Shown here in pieces: positions 1-9,900 of a stretch of DNA of 64,000 nucleotides. The stretch spans positions 3,534,001 to 3,598,000 of the forward strand of contig JAVTVJ010000011.1 in assembly GCA_034509425.1 (NCBI GenBank). The letters are read 5' to 3'. Under the pieces are notes generated by a model. The model saw only the letters and a list, made by a program, of their open reading frames with translations. It had not been told where the DNA came from and made no database searches. How positions within the stretch are numbered: the first letter of the stretch is position 1; each line of letters starts with the position of its first letter. The translations under genes were made by a program, and so were the position numbers. The stretch comes from Eopsaltria australis (lineage: Eukaryota; Chordata; Aves; Passeriformes; Petroicidae).

Positions 1-2300
1 AGCATATTCAAATTTGTTAGATCATGCAATGTTCAAACTCATACTGTTCATTCACTCAGGGCTAGTGCACCTGTATGATGAATCAAGGGAGACTGACAAT
101 CCCTCCTTCTTCCTTTTCCCACTAGGAACAAGGTGACATTTCCAAAAAGGCTCTATACCTTTATCTCCCTTGCTCTTGGTATTTGGGAACTTCTTTTTGA
201 TGTATGTCTCTGTGGAATAGTCAAAAAACTCTACTATGAAGTATGATGGAGGTTTCATCCTCCCTTTCTCCTCCAGACACTGCCCTTGGCATAGAAGGGG
301 AAGAAATGAAGGTGGTTCAGAGCTAGCTGTCCCCAAAGACAGCAAGAGTCTACAGGTATAAACATTTAGTTTGGGGTACAGCTTGTGGGCAAGATGCCTA
401 AACTGAACTCTGTGTGTGTCTGTGTATGAGCTGAGTATCTAAACCCCTGTGCAATCAATAAAGATTTAGAAGTTTCATACAACAGCTTAGCCATAGGTAG
501 CAATCACTGTCCTTTTGAGATTCTCTAGGATGCACTGTGTGGTCTCCACCTGCAGCTCCATAAGAATCTTGGTTTCCCTTAGATCCAGAATCATGTCTGA
601 ATTTGCAAAATATCCTAGGACATCCCAGATGGCTCTAGATGTCTAAGTTCTTTCTGTTTGTGGGCTTTTTTGGGTTTTTGGTTTTTTGCTGGCTTTTTTG
701 TTTTGAGGGGTTTTTTTTCACATTAGGTGAACTCTTTTTTCAAAAGGCTAATCTTTCCATGACTTTGACTTTGCATAAAGAGGAATCCTGAAAAAAAATC
801 TTGATCTTGCTCAGGTATTTCTTTGCAGGCCTGCCATGCTTTGGGAAGTTTTTTAAAGGCATTATGTCATCAGACAGGCAAGGTGTGTATTTGTTGTCTC
901 CATTGAGATATGAAATTTCTGCTTCTTCTATAATTCTGGTAAACCTTAAATCCTATTACTACCATTGGAACCAGCCCCCTTGGGCTCCGTAGCCACAATT
1001 CCTGACAACTGAACGATGATGAGATGCTACAGAAAAGTTTTACTTTCATTTAAAAAGTAGGAAGTTACATGCTAGCCTGAGGGACAATCCCACCCAATTA
1101 CTTGGGTGGGAAGCTGGTAAATGACTTTTTGTTTTCTACAGATCACAGACTGTGCCCAGCTACACATTGTTGGCTCTTGCAGTCCAGAGAAGATAGACAC
1201 AGACCTCAGATACTTTGGGAATACTCTAGATCAGTTTTATGTTTGTAGGGAGTTGTGACATATGAGCTACCCTGAATAGCACTAGGGCTGTTGTGAACTC
1301 CCAGCCAGCTGGCTGCAAGGTGGCTGAGCCAGCTTGTCTCCCCAGCAGCCCATGGAACATCCGCATGCCAGGCAGGACAGTGGATTAGCTCAACAGGCAG
1401 CACAGCAAAGGGGATGGAACAAGGGACCAAGCTGCTTCTTAGCAACAAGCAACATCACCTCTGCAACCTTTGCCTCGCTCTCAGAACTTTCCTTACATTT
1501 GATTTATTGAGTTTTGCTTCTTTTTATTTTTACAAACTTGGGAGCTCAGAGGTAGGAACTCTCCAAAGTTCTGCAAACTCCATGGGCTACCTCTCACAAC
1601 ACAGCACTTCATTCCTGTGTGCAATTCTTCATCTCTGTAAAACAGGGTAAATATTGTGTAGATGAGGACCTAGTAACCAAGCAGCTCATCTATTTGTATA
1701 AATCCAGAATCTTACTGAAATTAAAACTATTGGAAAATTTCTGTTTCCTGGTGGGTTTTTTTTGGTGTGCTGACCAAATGTTTACCGTAAGCATTTCTCA
1801 GTGTCAGTTAGTAACACACCCTGGCAAGGCAGAAAAAGCACACACACAAACCTCTGCATTTTTCCTATCTTAGTCTTACACCTCCTTGAGCAATGGCAGC
1901 TTCCATGGGTTCAAGAGAAGACACCAACATCTGGCCATGTCTAAAAGCATGTGAATATTATTAGAGATGGCATAAATGAAAACAGTGCCCTGGTGCTTCC
2001 AGTTTGTACTCTGATATGGAAAAAGTGAATGGTCGAAGAGCAAACCTTTGTTCAAAGAGGTAAAGACGATCATGAAGGTGGATTACTTTGGCAATGAAGG
2101 GAGAGGGAGAGGGAGCTGCTCACTGTCTTTCTGTTTTCTACCACCTGTTTTCTCCTTCCGTCCTCTTCACAGCAGCTACCTCATAATATTTTCCCTCATT
2201 TATTAATGCTCCCTGTCCTATCTTCCAACATCTTCCAGTATCCAAACAGTCCACAGAGCTTCTAAAGTGGAGAGGGAGAACGTGGGCATCAGCTTCCAGC
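1..2300. other. Upstream flank of FGF14, no gene seen
   Basis: AT-rich, CpG-poor DNA upstream of the promoter island. Open frames are short and show no domain or signal that I recognise. The only distinctive piece is a T/G low-complexity stretch near 655-720. If the transcription start is inside the island that follows, this is intergenic or distal promoter sequence. Confidence 0.6.
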
Positions 2301-2875
2301 TCTTCCAATGCCACCACCGCCACACGCGGATGCAGCCGCTCCGGGCTCGGCTGGTGCAGCCCTCCGGCAGGGGCCAGGGAGAACCGGCGAAAGGGCAGCG
2401 CTCTCCGGGTGGGCCTACGGAGAGCATTGACTGGCGCTGCTCAGGAGCCGGTCCGTCTGCCCATGGCCCTGCTGTCAACTCGGCTGTGCAGCAGGTGCTT
2501 TGTAGAGCTGCGTTAGCACTGCCTCTCTGGGGATTGGTGGTACTTGGGAACCCCAGTCCCGGCCCAGGACTCCACTGTTCATGGCATCATCACACCGTGA
2601 TACACACGGTCCTTGCCTCTGCTGGGGCAACCCCCAAACCTCACCAGAACACTCTCTGGTCTGATGCCAGCAGGTTGCAGAAAGAAACACCCCTCTAGGG
2701 CTGATTTATTCAGTTCGCGACTGCGTTGGTCATTCGTGACCGCTGAGACTACGGCACGGCCGAGACGAGCAAGAGCCACACTTGGGGGAGGGACAGATTT
2801 CAGGGTCCGGGGCACTTGGGGTGAGGGGTGCGCGCTGGGTGGCCAGCCCCGGGGCAGCCCGCCCGTCCTGCCCGC

Positions 2876-2898
2876 GGGCGGTGCCGGGCCGGGCCGGG
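2876..2898 (+). promoter_or_regulatory. Potential G-quadruplex in the promoter
   Basis: Four GGG tracts (2876, 2886, 2891, 2896) separated by loops of 7, 2 and 2 bases satisfy the usual G3+N1-7 rule. Such runs are common in CpG islands, so this is a description of sequence potential only. Confidence 0.35.
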
Positions 2899-2901
2899 CC
2901 G

Positions 2902-2918
2902 CACGTGGCTACGTGACG
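2902..2918. promoter_or_regulatory. E-box plus CRE-like composite site
   Basis: CACGTG (2902-2907) is followed three bases later by ACGTGACG (2911-2918) in the densest part of the island. The first is the palindromic E-box bound by USF/MYC-type bHLH-ZIP factors. The second resembles a CREB/ATF site. Binding is an inference from motif match only. Confidence 0.4.
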
Positions 2919-3234
2919 GCGATCGGGGCCGGCGGGGCTCGGCGGCTCCTCCTCCCCCGGCGCCCGCCGGCGACTGGGCGCCGAGGCTGCGGCGGGCGGC
3001 GCGGGGCGGGGGTGCTGCCTCCTGCGCGGCGGAGCGGGCGCAGCGGCAGCCGGGGCCGGAGGCGAGCGGCCCGCGCGGGCGAGGGCGGGCGGCGTCGCGG
3101 GGCGGCGGCGGGGGCTGCGGGGCATCGGCGGGGGCTGCGGGCGGGGTCCGCGCCCGCGGCCGGCAGCGCACTCTGCGCCTCAGCCGGGCTTCGCCGGGTG
3201 CTGGCGGTGCGCTCTCCCGCCGCGGGGCTGCACA

Positions 3235-3301
3235 ATGGCAGTCGTTCAGTAGGATGGATCCTGCCGTGGCTTTTGTTCTGCAGATCCACCCATCCTCCTA
3301 G
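3235..3301 (+). other. Two short upstream ORFs in the presumed leader
   Basis: ATG at 3235 opens a 5-codon frame ending TAG at 3250-3252. ATG at 3254 opens a 15-codon frame ending TAG at 3299-3301. Both have A at -3 and G at +4, a strong initiation context. They matter only if transcription starts upstream of 3235 and this part of the leader is not spliced out, which the sequence alone does not show. Confidence 0.35.
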
Positions 3302-3601
3302 CAGTCAAGTACCAGGCTATGGTTTTCTCTCTGGGGATCTTTCTTCCGCGTTTTGCCGGTGTCTCCGATGAGGTTTTGGCCTCTGCTGGGATTTCACTAC
3401 CTTACTTTTCGTTTGGCTTCACGCTGAAAAACGGGATTTCTTATATTTGCTCTCCACGCTTTTGGTTCTAATCCAGTGTTGGTCTAGAGGGAACAACCGT
3501 TCAGCCTGGCTGAAAAAAAAGCATCCGTTGAAAAGTCTCAAAGAAATATACCACGTGAGGAAAAAAAACTGGGAGAAGATCGGAATATAATCGTTTTTTC
3601 T

Positions 3602-3809
3602 ATGATAAAACTGGTGCCCCTCTTCAGGAGAACTGATCTCAATTTATTATTATGCAACCACAAGGATCTCTTCTTTCTCAGGGTGTATAAGCTGCTGGAT
3701 TGCTTTTCGCCCAAATCAATGTGGTTTCTTTGGAACATTTTCAGCAAAGGATCGCATATGCTGCAGTGTCTTTGTGGCAAGAGTCTTAAGAAAAACAAGA
3801 ACCCAACTG
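3602..3809 (+). CDS. FGF14: FGF14 alternative first coding exon (isoform 1B N-terminus)
   Basis: This exon encodes the first 69 residues plus one base of codon 70 of FGF14 isoform 1B, an intracellular FGF homologous factor. The family lacks a secretory signal, does not act through FGF receptors, and binds the C-terminal tails of voltage-gated sodium channels in neurons. Recognisable landmarks are VPLFRRTD (residues 5-12), CNHKDLFFLR (18-27), the block KSMWFLWNIFSKG (38-50) and the end MLQCLCGKSLKKNKNPT (53-69). The exon stops at ACT G followed by GTAAGC. This phase-1 donor would complete an Asp codon with exon 2, matching the NPTD junction I recall for this isoform. The start is supported by an in-frame TAG at 3485-3487 with no ATG between. 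Compared with the mammalian N-terminus as I remember it, residues 2, 4, 13, 29 and 51 differ. The rest of the gene, including the beta-trefoil core, lies beyond the window. Confidence 0.93.
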
Positions 3810-3815
3810 GTAAGC
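3810..3815 (+). other. FGF14: Splice donor of FGF14 exon 1B
   Basis: The GTAAGC after ACTG is a good 5' splice site. Reading on without splicing gives a Gly codon and a short unrelated tail to a TGA at 3890-3892, unlike any FGF14 form I know. Confidence 0.88.
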
Positions 3816-4660
3816 AATCCATTGCAATGCGTTGTTTTTCTTTAATGCTACCCTGTCTGTTGCTCGCCGAGGTAGATCTGCAATCCTGCTGAGGGGAGAA
3901 GGGGGGATGTATCGAGGCCAGCACGGACATGCATGTGCATACGTGTATGAATAAGCAAGGAGAGGTTTGTATTAGCTTCAGCCCCTGTCACCACCGAAAA
4001 AGGGTAAAAAAATAAAATCAAAGGCGACCCCAGCCCAGCCGGCATCTCCTAGTTCCTACGTGCCATTTCCAAGGAGGAAACTTTTATATCACTACCCTTC
4101 TTGAGGGGAAGCCGGTCAAGCCCCCCCGACCCCGGTACAAGCCCCCCGTGGAGACCCCCAGTCAGTTTTGGGAAGAGGAGACTGGCTCTCCTGCGCTGGT
4201 GAGCCGGCCCTGCCTGCGGTGGGTGAGTGTGCTGGAGCCCGGGTCCTGCACAGCACTTTGTGAATAGCTTGCAGTGTGTCACCCCACACGCACACACACC
4301 CACCCACCGCCTCGCTCGGCTTTCTGAAGTCAAGCCAGACACCCCCTCCCCCGGCCTGGGGGCTCCCCGTTATCACTCACCCCCGGCACTCTAGGCCGGA
4401 AGGGTGCAGGGTGGTGAGGAAAGGGGATGGACACTTTCTCGGGGCTTGCGCCCAGACGGCAACTCAGCCAGCTACGCCGAGTGGCAGCAGCAGCATCGCC
4501 GGGTTGGCTGAGCCGCTCCTCCGCCTCTCGCTGCCGGGATGACCCCTGTGCCACACACCGGTGTCTCTGCGTCCGTCTCTATGTCTGCCTGGCAGCCGGG
4601 ATCATGCGCTTCGGTTCAGCCCGGCTCCGAGGGGGAAACTTGCAGTACATTACATAAGAA

Positions 4661-4668
4661 ATGCAAAT
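4661..4668 (+). promoter_or_regulatory. Consensus octamer (ATGCAAAT)
   Basis: A perfect ATGCAAAT octamer, the POU/Oct-family recognition sequence, lies in CpG block 2. Both ATG codons of the signal-peptide-like frame that starts here are in or directly next to it, which weakens the case for that frame. Single octamers occur by chance, so function is unproven. Confidence 0.35.
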
Positions 4669-6274
4669 GCAGGTGCTCTGGGCCGCCTGGTCCCTGGGGG
4701 TCACGCTGCTGCTGTTGCATCCCTCTTGCTCGGGGCGTCCGTGTGGCCAAGCCCGCGGCTTGGCGAGCAAGGTGGGCGAGAAGGGATGCTCGGCGGGCGG
4801 GGGAGCCGGGAGCTTTTCAGGGGAAATACCGGCCCTCCCCGCCGGCCTCTGGTCCCCCACGCCGCCTTGCTCGCTCACCCCGGCCGGCAGGTTGTCTGCA
4901 AGCACTTGCGTGCCTGGGGAGGCGAGAGGCTCCGGAGCCCGGGCTGCGAGGGAAGGGATGCCGTGTGTGCGCGCTGGTGTGTGTGCCGGCTGCCCTGCAG
5001 TGGCAGCTCCCGAGCAGGAGGCTCCTGACGCCGGCACTGCAGTGTAGTAGATCATAGGCTCTCGTTGCCTGACACCCCAACATCAACAAGCAGCAGCCCT
5101 GGCAGCCCGCACCCCTCTCCTTAGAGGCAGCCGGGTTGCCGGCTGCTGCTTTGCTTGGTCCAGGTCCGGTGCAGAGTCGAGGTGGGCACCTCGGCGGATT
5201 TACCCTTCCCCGCCCCCGGCTTCCGTTTGCCAGCTCGTCTCGCCCCTTTCCCCCCCGCCGCTGCCGCAGCAGTGAAAAGCAGCCACTTAGCATACCAAAG
5301 AGGCTGAAATGCCCCGCCGGAGGCTGCGCTCAGCCTCCCGCAAAGTGCCCTTCTCTCCACTCGCTCCTTAACACTGCGGCCAGCCTGGGGCCACTTCTCA
5401 GCCGTGTGCCCCCCCGGGCGGCATGGGGCAGACAGGGTCCGGATGGCCGACCACCTTCTCGCAGCCCCTGGGGATGCCCCTCTCCGCCTGCCGGGCCACG
5501 CTCGCAGGGGCCGTGACCGCGGGGAGAGAGCAGAGCGGCAGAGTGGCCCTGCCTGCCCTGCCCGCTGCCGTCACTCCCCAGCCCCGGGGAGAGCCGACTC
5601 CAGCGCCGTGGTGCTCTGGGCAAGAAGCGATGCTCCTGAGGAAGGGATTTGGAGATGGGGGGAGGGGGGGAACAGGGGGCTGGTGGTTTCTAGACCTTTC
5701 AGTTTGCATACCGGGGGTGAGACATACACCCGTCCACAGACACGCATTCTCGTCCCCCTTACGATTCGTGTCCTCTCCTTGTGGAGGGCAGGCTGTCAAG
5801 ACATCGGCCCCTGAAGCCGAGTTGTGTTCCTCGGAGTGCCAGGCAGCCGCATCACAGCTTTCCACCTCCCCGGGGACTTTGCCGCACTTACCTACTCCCT
5901 CTATACGGGACGAGTGGATTTGGGTGGCAGGAGCGGCACTACACCCCGCCGCCACCCTGCCTGAGAAGGGCTGGACTGGCCCGAGGAGGGCTGACCCCCT
6001 CTTCGGAAGGAGTGGGGGGAGCACGTCTAAGCAAGCGGGGTGGGCAGGGGGAGGGGAGCGGGCCGGGGGCGCGGAGCGGGGCCCTGGCGGGTGCCATCCC
6101 TGCGGCCAGGTCCGCGGTGTCGCTGCCCGCCCGCACAGTCCGCGCTGCTCTGCTCCGCTCCGAGTGAATCCCGTCAGGGCAGCTGGGACGCCGAGCCCGG
6201 CAGAGCCGCACGCCCCGTCCTGGCACCCGGGTTCTGGGAGCGCCGAACTGCGGCTCTCTGTCTGAGGAGGCTAA

Positions 6275-6294
6275 TAATCCGTTTGGCCGGATTA
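6275..6294. promoter_or_regulatory. Inverted pair of TAATCC homeodomain sites
   Basis: TAATCC at 6275-6280 and its reverse complement GGATTA at 6289-6294 face each other across 8 bases. TAATCC is the site preferred by K50 homeodomains such as OTX, PITX and GSC. The AT-rich motif stands out from its GC-rich surroundings. Binding is inferred. Confidence 0.35.
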
Positions 6295-6949
6295 GCTGGC
6301 AGCTCGGTCACAGGCGCTGTTGCTCTGGCGGCAGATCCTATCCATTTAGGCTGGGGTCGCCAGCGGCAGCGCCCGGAGCCAGTGCCGCGATGCCCGGCCT
6401 GGCCTGGTGTCCCCGGGCTGTGGGGCTCCCCCTCTGCGGCAGCTCGCAGACCCCATCTCCGCCGCGGCGCGGGGCACCGCTGCCGCCCCCAGCCCCTTGG
6501 CCCGCCAAACTTTTCGGGAGCCGCTAGGCTTTTTAGTCTCAAAAGGCATCAAAAGAGAGCAGCTGCCGCTTGTCCAACCGTGCGGAAAATCCAGCAGGTT
6601 AGGCAGCTAACGCTGGCTGTAATTGCAGTTTATTTAGCTATTTTCGGCCTGCTGCACTTTTTTTGTCCCTTTCAAGTGCTGGTCTATTTCCAGAAATGGG
6701 ACTGTGTGTCTGCTTTCCAAATGTTCTCTGCTTTGCTGGCTGCAGCCCCCCCTCCGTGTGCGGACCCTCTCCCGGGTTCCCCGGCCGTCCCCGGGGGCCT
6801 CGCCCCGCCTGCAGCGGTAACCGGCACCGGTGGGAGCTCCAGAGAGGAGGGAGGGATGCTGAGTCCGAAGGGCTGTGTGTAAGTCTCTGGCAGGGTTGCA
6901 TCAGGAGGCTTTGGTTTATGGTTGGCTGAAACTCCTTGTTTTCAAATTT

Positions 6950-9900
6950 GATATCCTCGATAGAGGATTGATTGTGTTTGATTGTTGCAATTATTTATCT
7001 CTTTACATTTCTTCATAAGGAGAAAAACTTTGGGAATCAATTGGTGTGGCTGTGTTTTCAGGTACGGATTTTTTCAGAGTGTTCCTAAGCTTAATGGTAC
7101 CAAAATCAAGGAAGCCCCACATATCTGCAGTGTCCTGTCCCTCATGAAAATATTTGCCGTATGTCAGGTTCCCTGGGCCTCGCTTGCTTTTGCAATTACT
7201 TCTAACTGTGCCCTTCCTGGTTGTCATACACACAGAGAGAACTTCAAAAAGTGCAAGACCAAAGGGGTTTTTTCTCACAAATAGTTAAAAACTGCTCCAG
7301 ACCACAAGCCCTGAACCATGGCTTATTATAATAAGATACTGTCCTCAAGGCTTTCCCACCACCATCGCCAGGCTCCAAACTACCTAAACTATCTTCAGCT
7401 AGGGAATGGCAAAGTCATGGGAAGGATTTGAGGCCTGAGGAGAAGTGGGGAAGGAGATTATCTCTGGTTGCTTTTTGAAGCAAATCCAGCTGGTGAATAG
7501 ATTTTTTTACCAAAAGACAAGTGTTTGGGTGCCCGTGGGAGGTGTGTTGGCTGGAGTACTAGATGCCCCCATGGCGGAATTGCTATCACATTTCACTCCT
7601 GGTGGCAACCCAACAGACAGAGGATGGATCAGGTTTCCTCTCCATTCACTTCCAAGGAGAAGCAGCTCTCCAACAGAGTCAGGGATGTTGACAGGAGAGT
7701 AGATGGCAATTGGCATTACTATAAATATATTACTGATGGAGGATTTGGTTTAGGAAATTGGTATCAATCTCACATCAATTTCAAATGCAAAACCTATTTA
7801 AAAAGCAATATGTCTGAAATCCAGGCTGCGGCTGAACTGGAATCTCTGCATAGTCCCATGTTAATTTCCTACTCCATGAAATAACTCGGCTGATATTTCC
7901 TGGTTGCTAATAATTTTGAAAAAGTTTCTAAGCACAGCCATGTGAAATGCAAGCTTGTGTCCTGCCCATAAAATATGTAACACGTATGTGTCTTTATCTG
8001 AATTCTGAAAAAAATTTGGCCTCCCCACTGCTTTCCTTACTCATAGAAAATAAACCTCCGACCAAAAGACAAAGGTGGTAAGAGCTATGGGATCAGGTTC
8101 TTGAAGTTTCTTTCATGTAGGTCCAAAAAGCAGCTCTGACTGCTTAAATATCATAATTCCTGCCATGAGAATGTTTCTCTTGCTCAAATGTAAAGCTGCC
8201 TATTTACATGTATTTCACCTACTGAAGTTTTGTCCTCCATGGAATACATTTCCTGAATTTATACAAATTTAATTATTCTTGATCAAATTAAATTGCATAC
8301 TCTACTTATTAAGGGGTGAAATTTATGCCTGCTCATGCATCTTTCTGCTGTAATAAAATGTTTGCACCTAGTTCAATGTCTGCTAATGACAGGCCATTTA
8401 AAAATGAATTCAAATATAAAAAGGATGACTTAGGTTTAAGGAAAATACAAAAAAAGGCATTTACAGATATCATTGGTTTAAATATTTATGTGTATGCATT
8501 TTTGATTTGAGCTTGATGTTTATTCTACTTAACTTTCTCATATTATATTAACTATATTAATTTTAAGCTAAAATTCCTGTTGACTTCAAATCTAAAAAAG
8601 GAGTGATTTTAGCATTTGTCCCTTTGTAAAGATTTTCTGTCTAGTAAATGCTTATAAAAATATAGTCTGGAGATGAGAGAGTTGCTTGAAATTGGAAACC
8701 AGTTTTTCAAAAGGACTTCATAAATCTAAAGAAATGGGAATTGGGCCCTTACACTGACTCTGAAGGTGCATTTTGTAGCTGGTGGGGTCACTACTGAGGT
8801 TTTCATAGGAACAGTCAACATTTAGGATAAAATAATCTGAGTCTAGATTGCAGATGGATAAGTGAAGTGGTTGTGTGCAAATTAAACTCTGAATATTTAC
8901 AGATGTTTGCCAAATGTGTCTGTAAACAGTGAGTCCTGCTGGAGTGTGTTTCACTCAGTCAAGGATGATCTTGCTGCTTGGGGAGAAGTGATTTGTTTCT
9001 ATACCTAGTTCTGGTTTATATGGCTTTTGTGATTTTGGACACACTATTGCTTACCAATGTCTTCCCTTCCTGCTTGCTAGAAATTGCAGGCAATGTCTGA
9101 ACATTACACAAGTTTGCTGTTGGCCCTTTTGTTTGTTTTTTGCATTCCAGTGAATGATAGCTTTTCAAAGATAAATTACTAGTTTACTGAACAACTCACT
9201 GCGTAACAAAACATTGAACGATGATAAAACTTTACAATCTCTGCTGTGAAAAAAATTGCTGAGATGTAGCACGAGGCTTGATGTACAATTAATGTATCCA
9301 AGAGCTGCTTGCCACTGAACAGAAAGAGTGTATGTGTGTATACAGTAGAAGAACAGTTTACCTGGAAATACTGTCTGTAGGACTGCATCCAAGTTTAGTT
9401 CAGAAAGAGCCCCCTTCTTGCACAGAGTGTGCTTCTATTGTCACAGGAAATAGAGCTGGAAAGAAAATCTTTTTATTGGAGACCATATAATAAAGTGCTT
9501 AAAAGAGTATATTCATCTTCAGACTGGCTATTAAAAGATATATTTACTGTGTTCTTGAAGTGGATCCTTACAGTGGATCCACCCAGAAGTACTGAAAATA
9601 ATAATTGCAAAGGGAACTGATGGTGTTTGGCACCATGATTGACTGAACACACATCAAGCAAAATGTAAGCGTATTCTTTTTAGTATACTCTGCAGCAAAG
9701 ATAAACAGTGTGTGAAAAATTAACAAAGTTGTTATCCAAAACAGGAGCACACTGACTCTGAAGAAGAACTTTTTGAGGGAAAAACCTCAAAAATCATTAA
9801 GTGAAAGGCATTTAATGGATGCATGGAATGCCGGTTTAGTGTATTTGTAGCATATGCTGTTAGAAGCACTCGCATTAAATAGTAGCAAGGAAAGTAAACA

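Larger units (their letters stand above)
2310..3290. promoter_or_regulatory. FGF14: CpG island block 1, likely FGF14-1B promoter
   Basis: CpG density and GC content rise abruptly near 2310, peak at about 2820-3240, and fall away by 3300, some 300 bases before the exon 1B start codon. The block contains GC-box-like runs (for example around 3003-3012), an E-box at 2902-2907 next to a CRE-like ACGTGACG at 2911-2918, and a G-quadruplex-compatible run of four GGG tracts at 2876-2898. No clear TATA box is placed to set a single start, which fits a dispersed CpG-island promoter. The position directly upstream of the first coding exon makes it the natural promoter of the 1B transcript. The exact start site is inferred. 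Confidence 0.7.
4030..6850. promoter_or_regulatory. CpG island block 2, 5' part of intron 1
   Basis: A second long GC-rich, CpG-rich block follows exon 1B after an AT-richer gap. Sparse CpGs continue to about 6850, where composition drops sharply. It contains many long open frames on both strands, as any stop-poor GC-rich DNA does. None resembles a protein family I know. G-rich runs near 5657-5679 could form quadruplexes. It could be an intronic part of the 1B promoter, an enhancer, or an unrecognised second promoter. Confidence 0.6.

Noticed and set aside
2613..3371. 252-codon plus-strand frame through the first CpG block, with long overlapping frames on both strands
   Set aside because: Stop codons are rare in such GC-rich DNA, several frames are open at once, and the Arg/Gly/Ala/Pro-rich products have no recognisable domain.
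5398..6882. Long frames of 208-280 codons in the second CpG block
   Set aside because: Same compositional artefact; frames are open on both strands, lack hydrophobic cores or motifs, and have no clear splice context.
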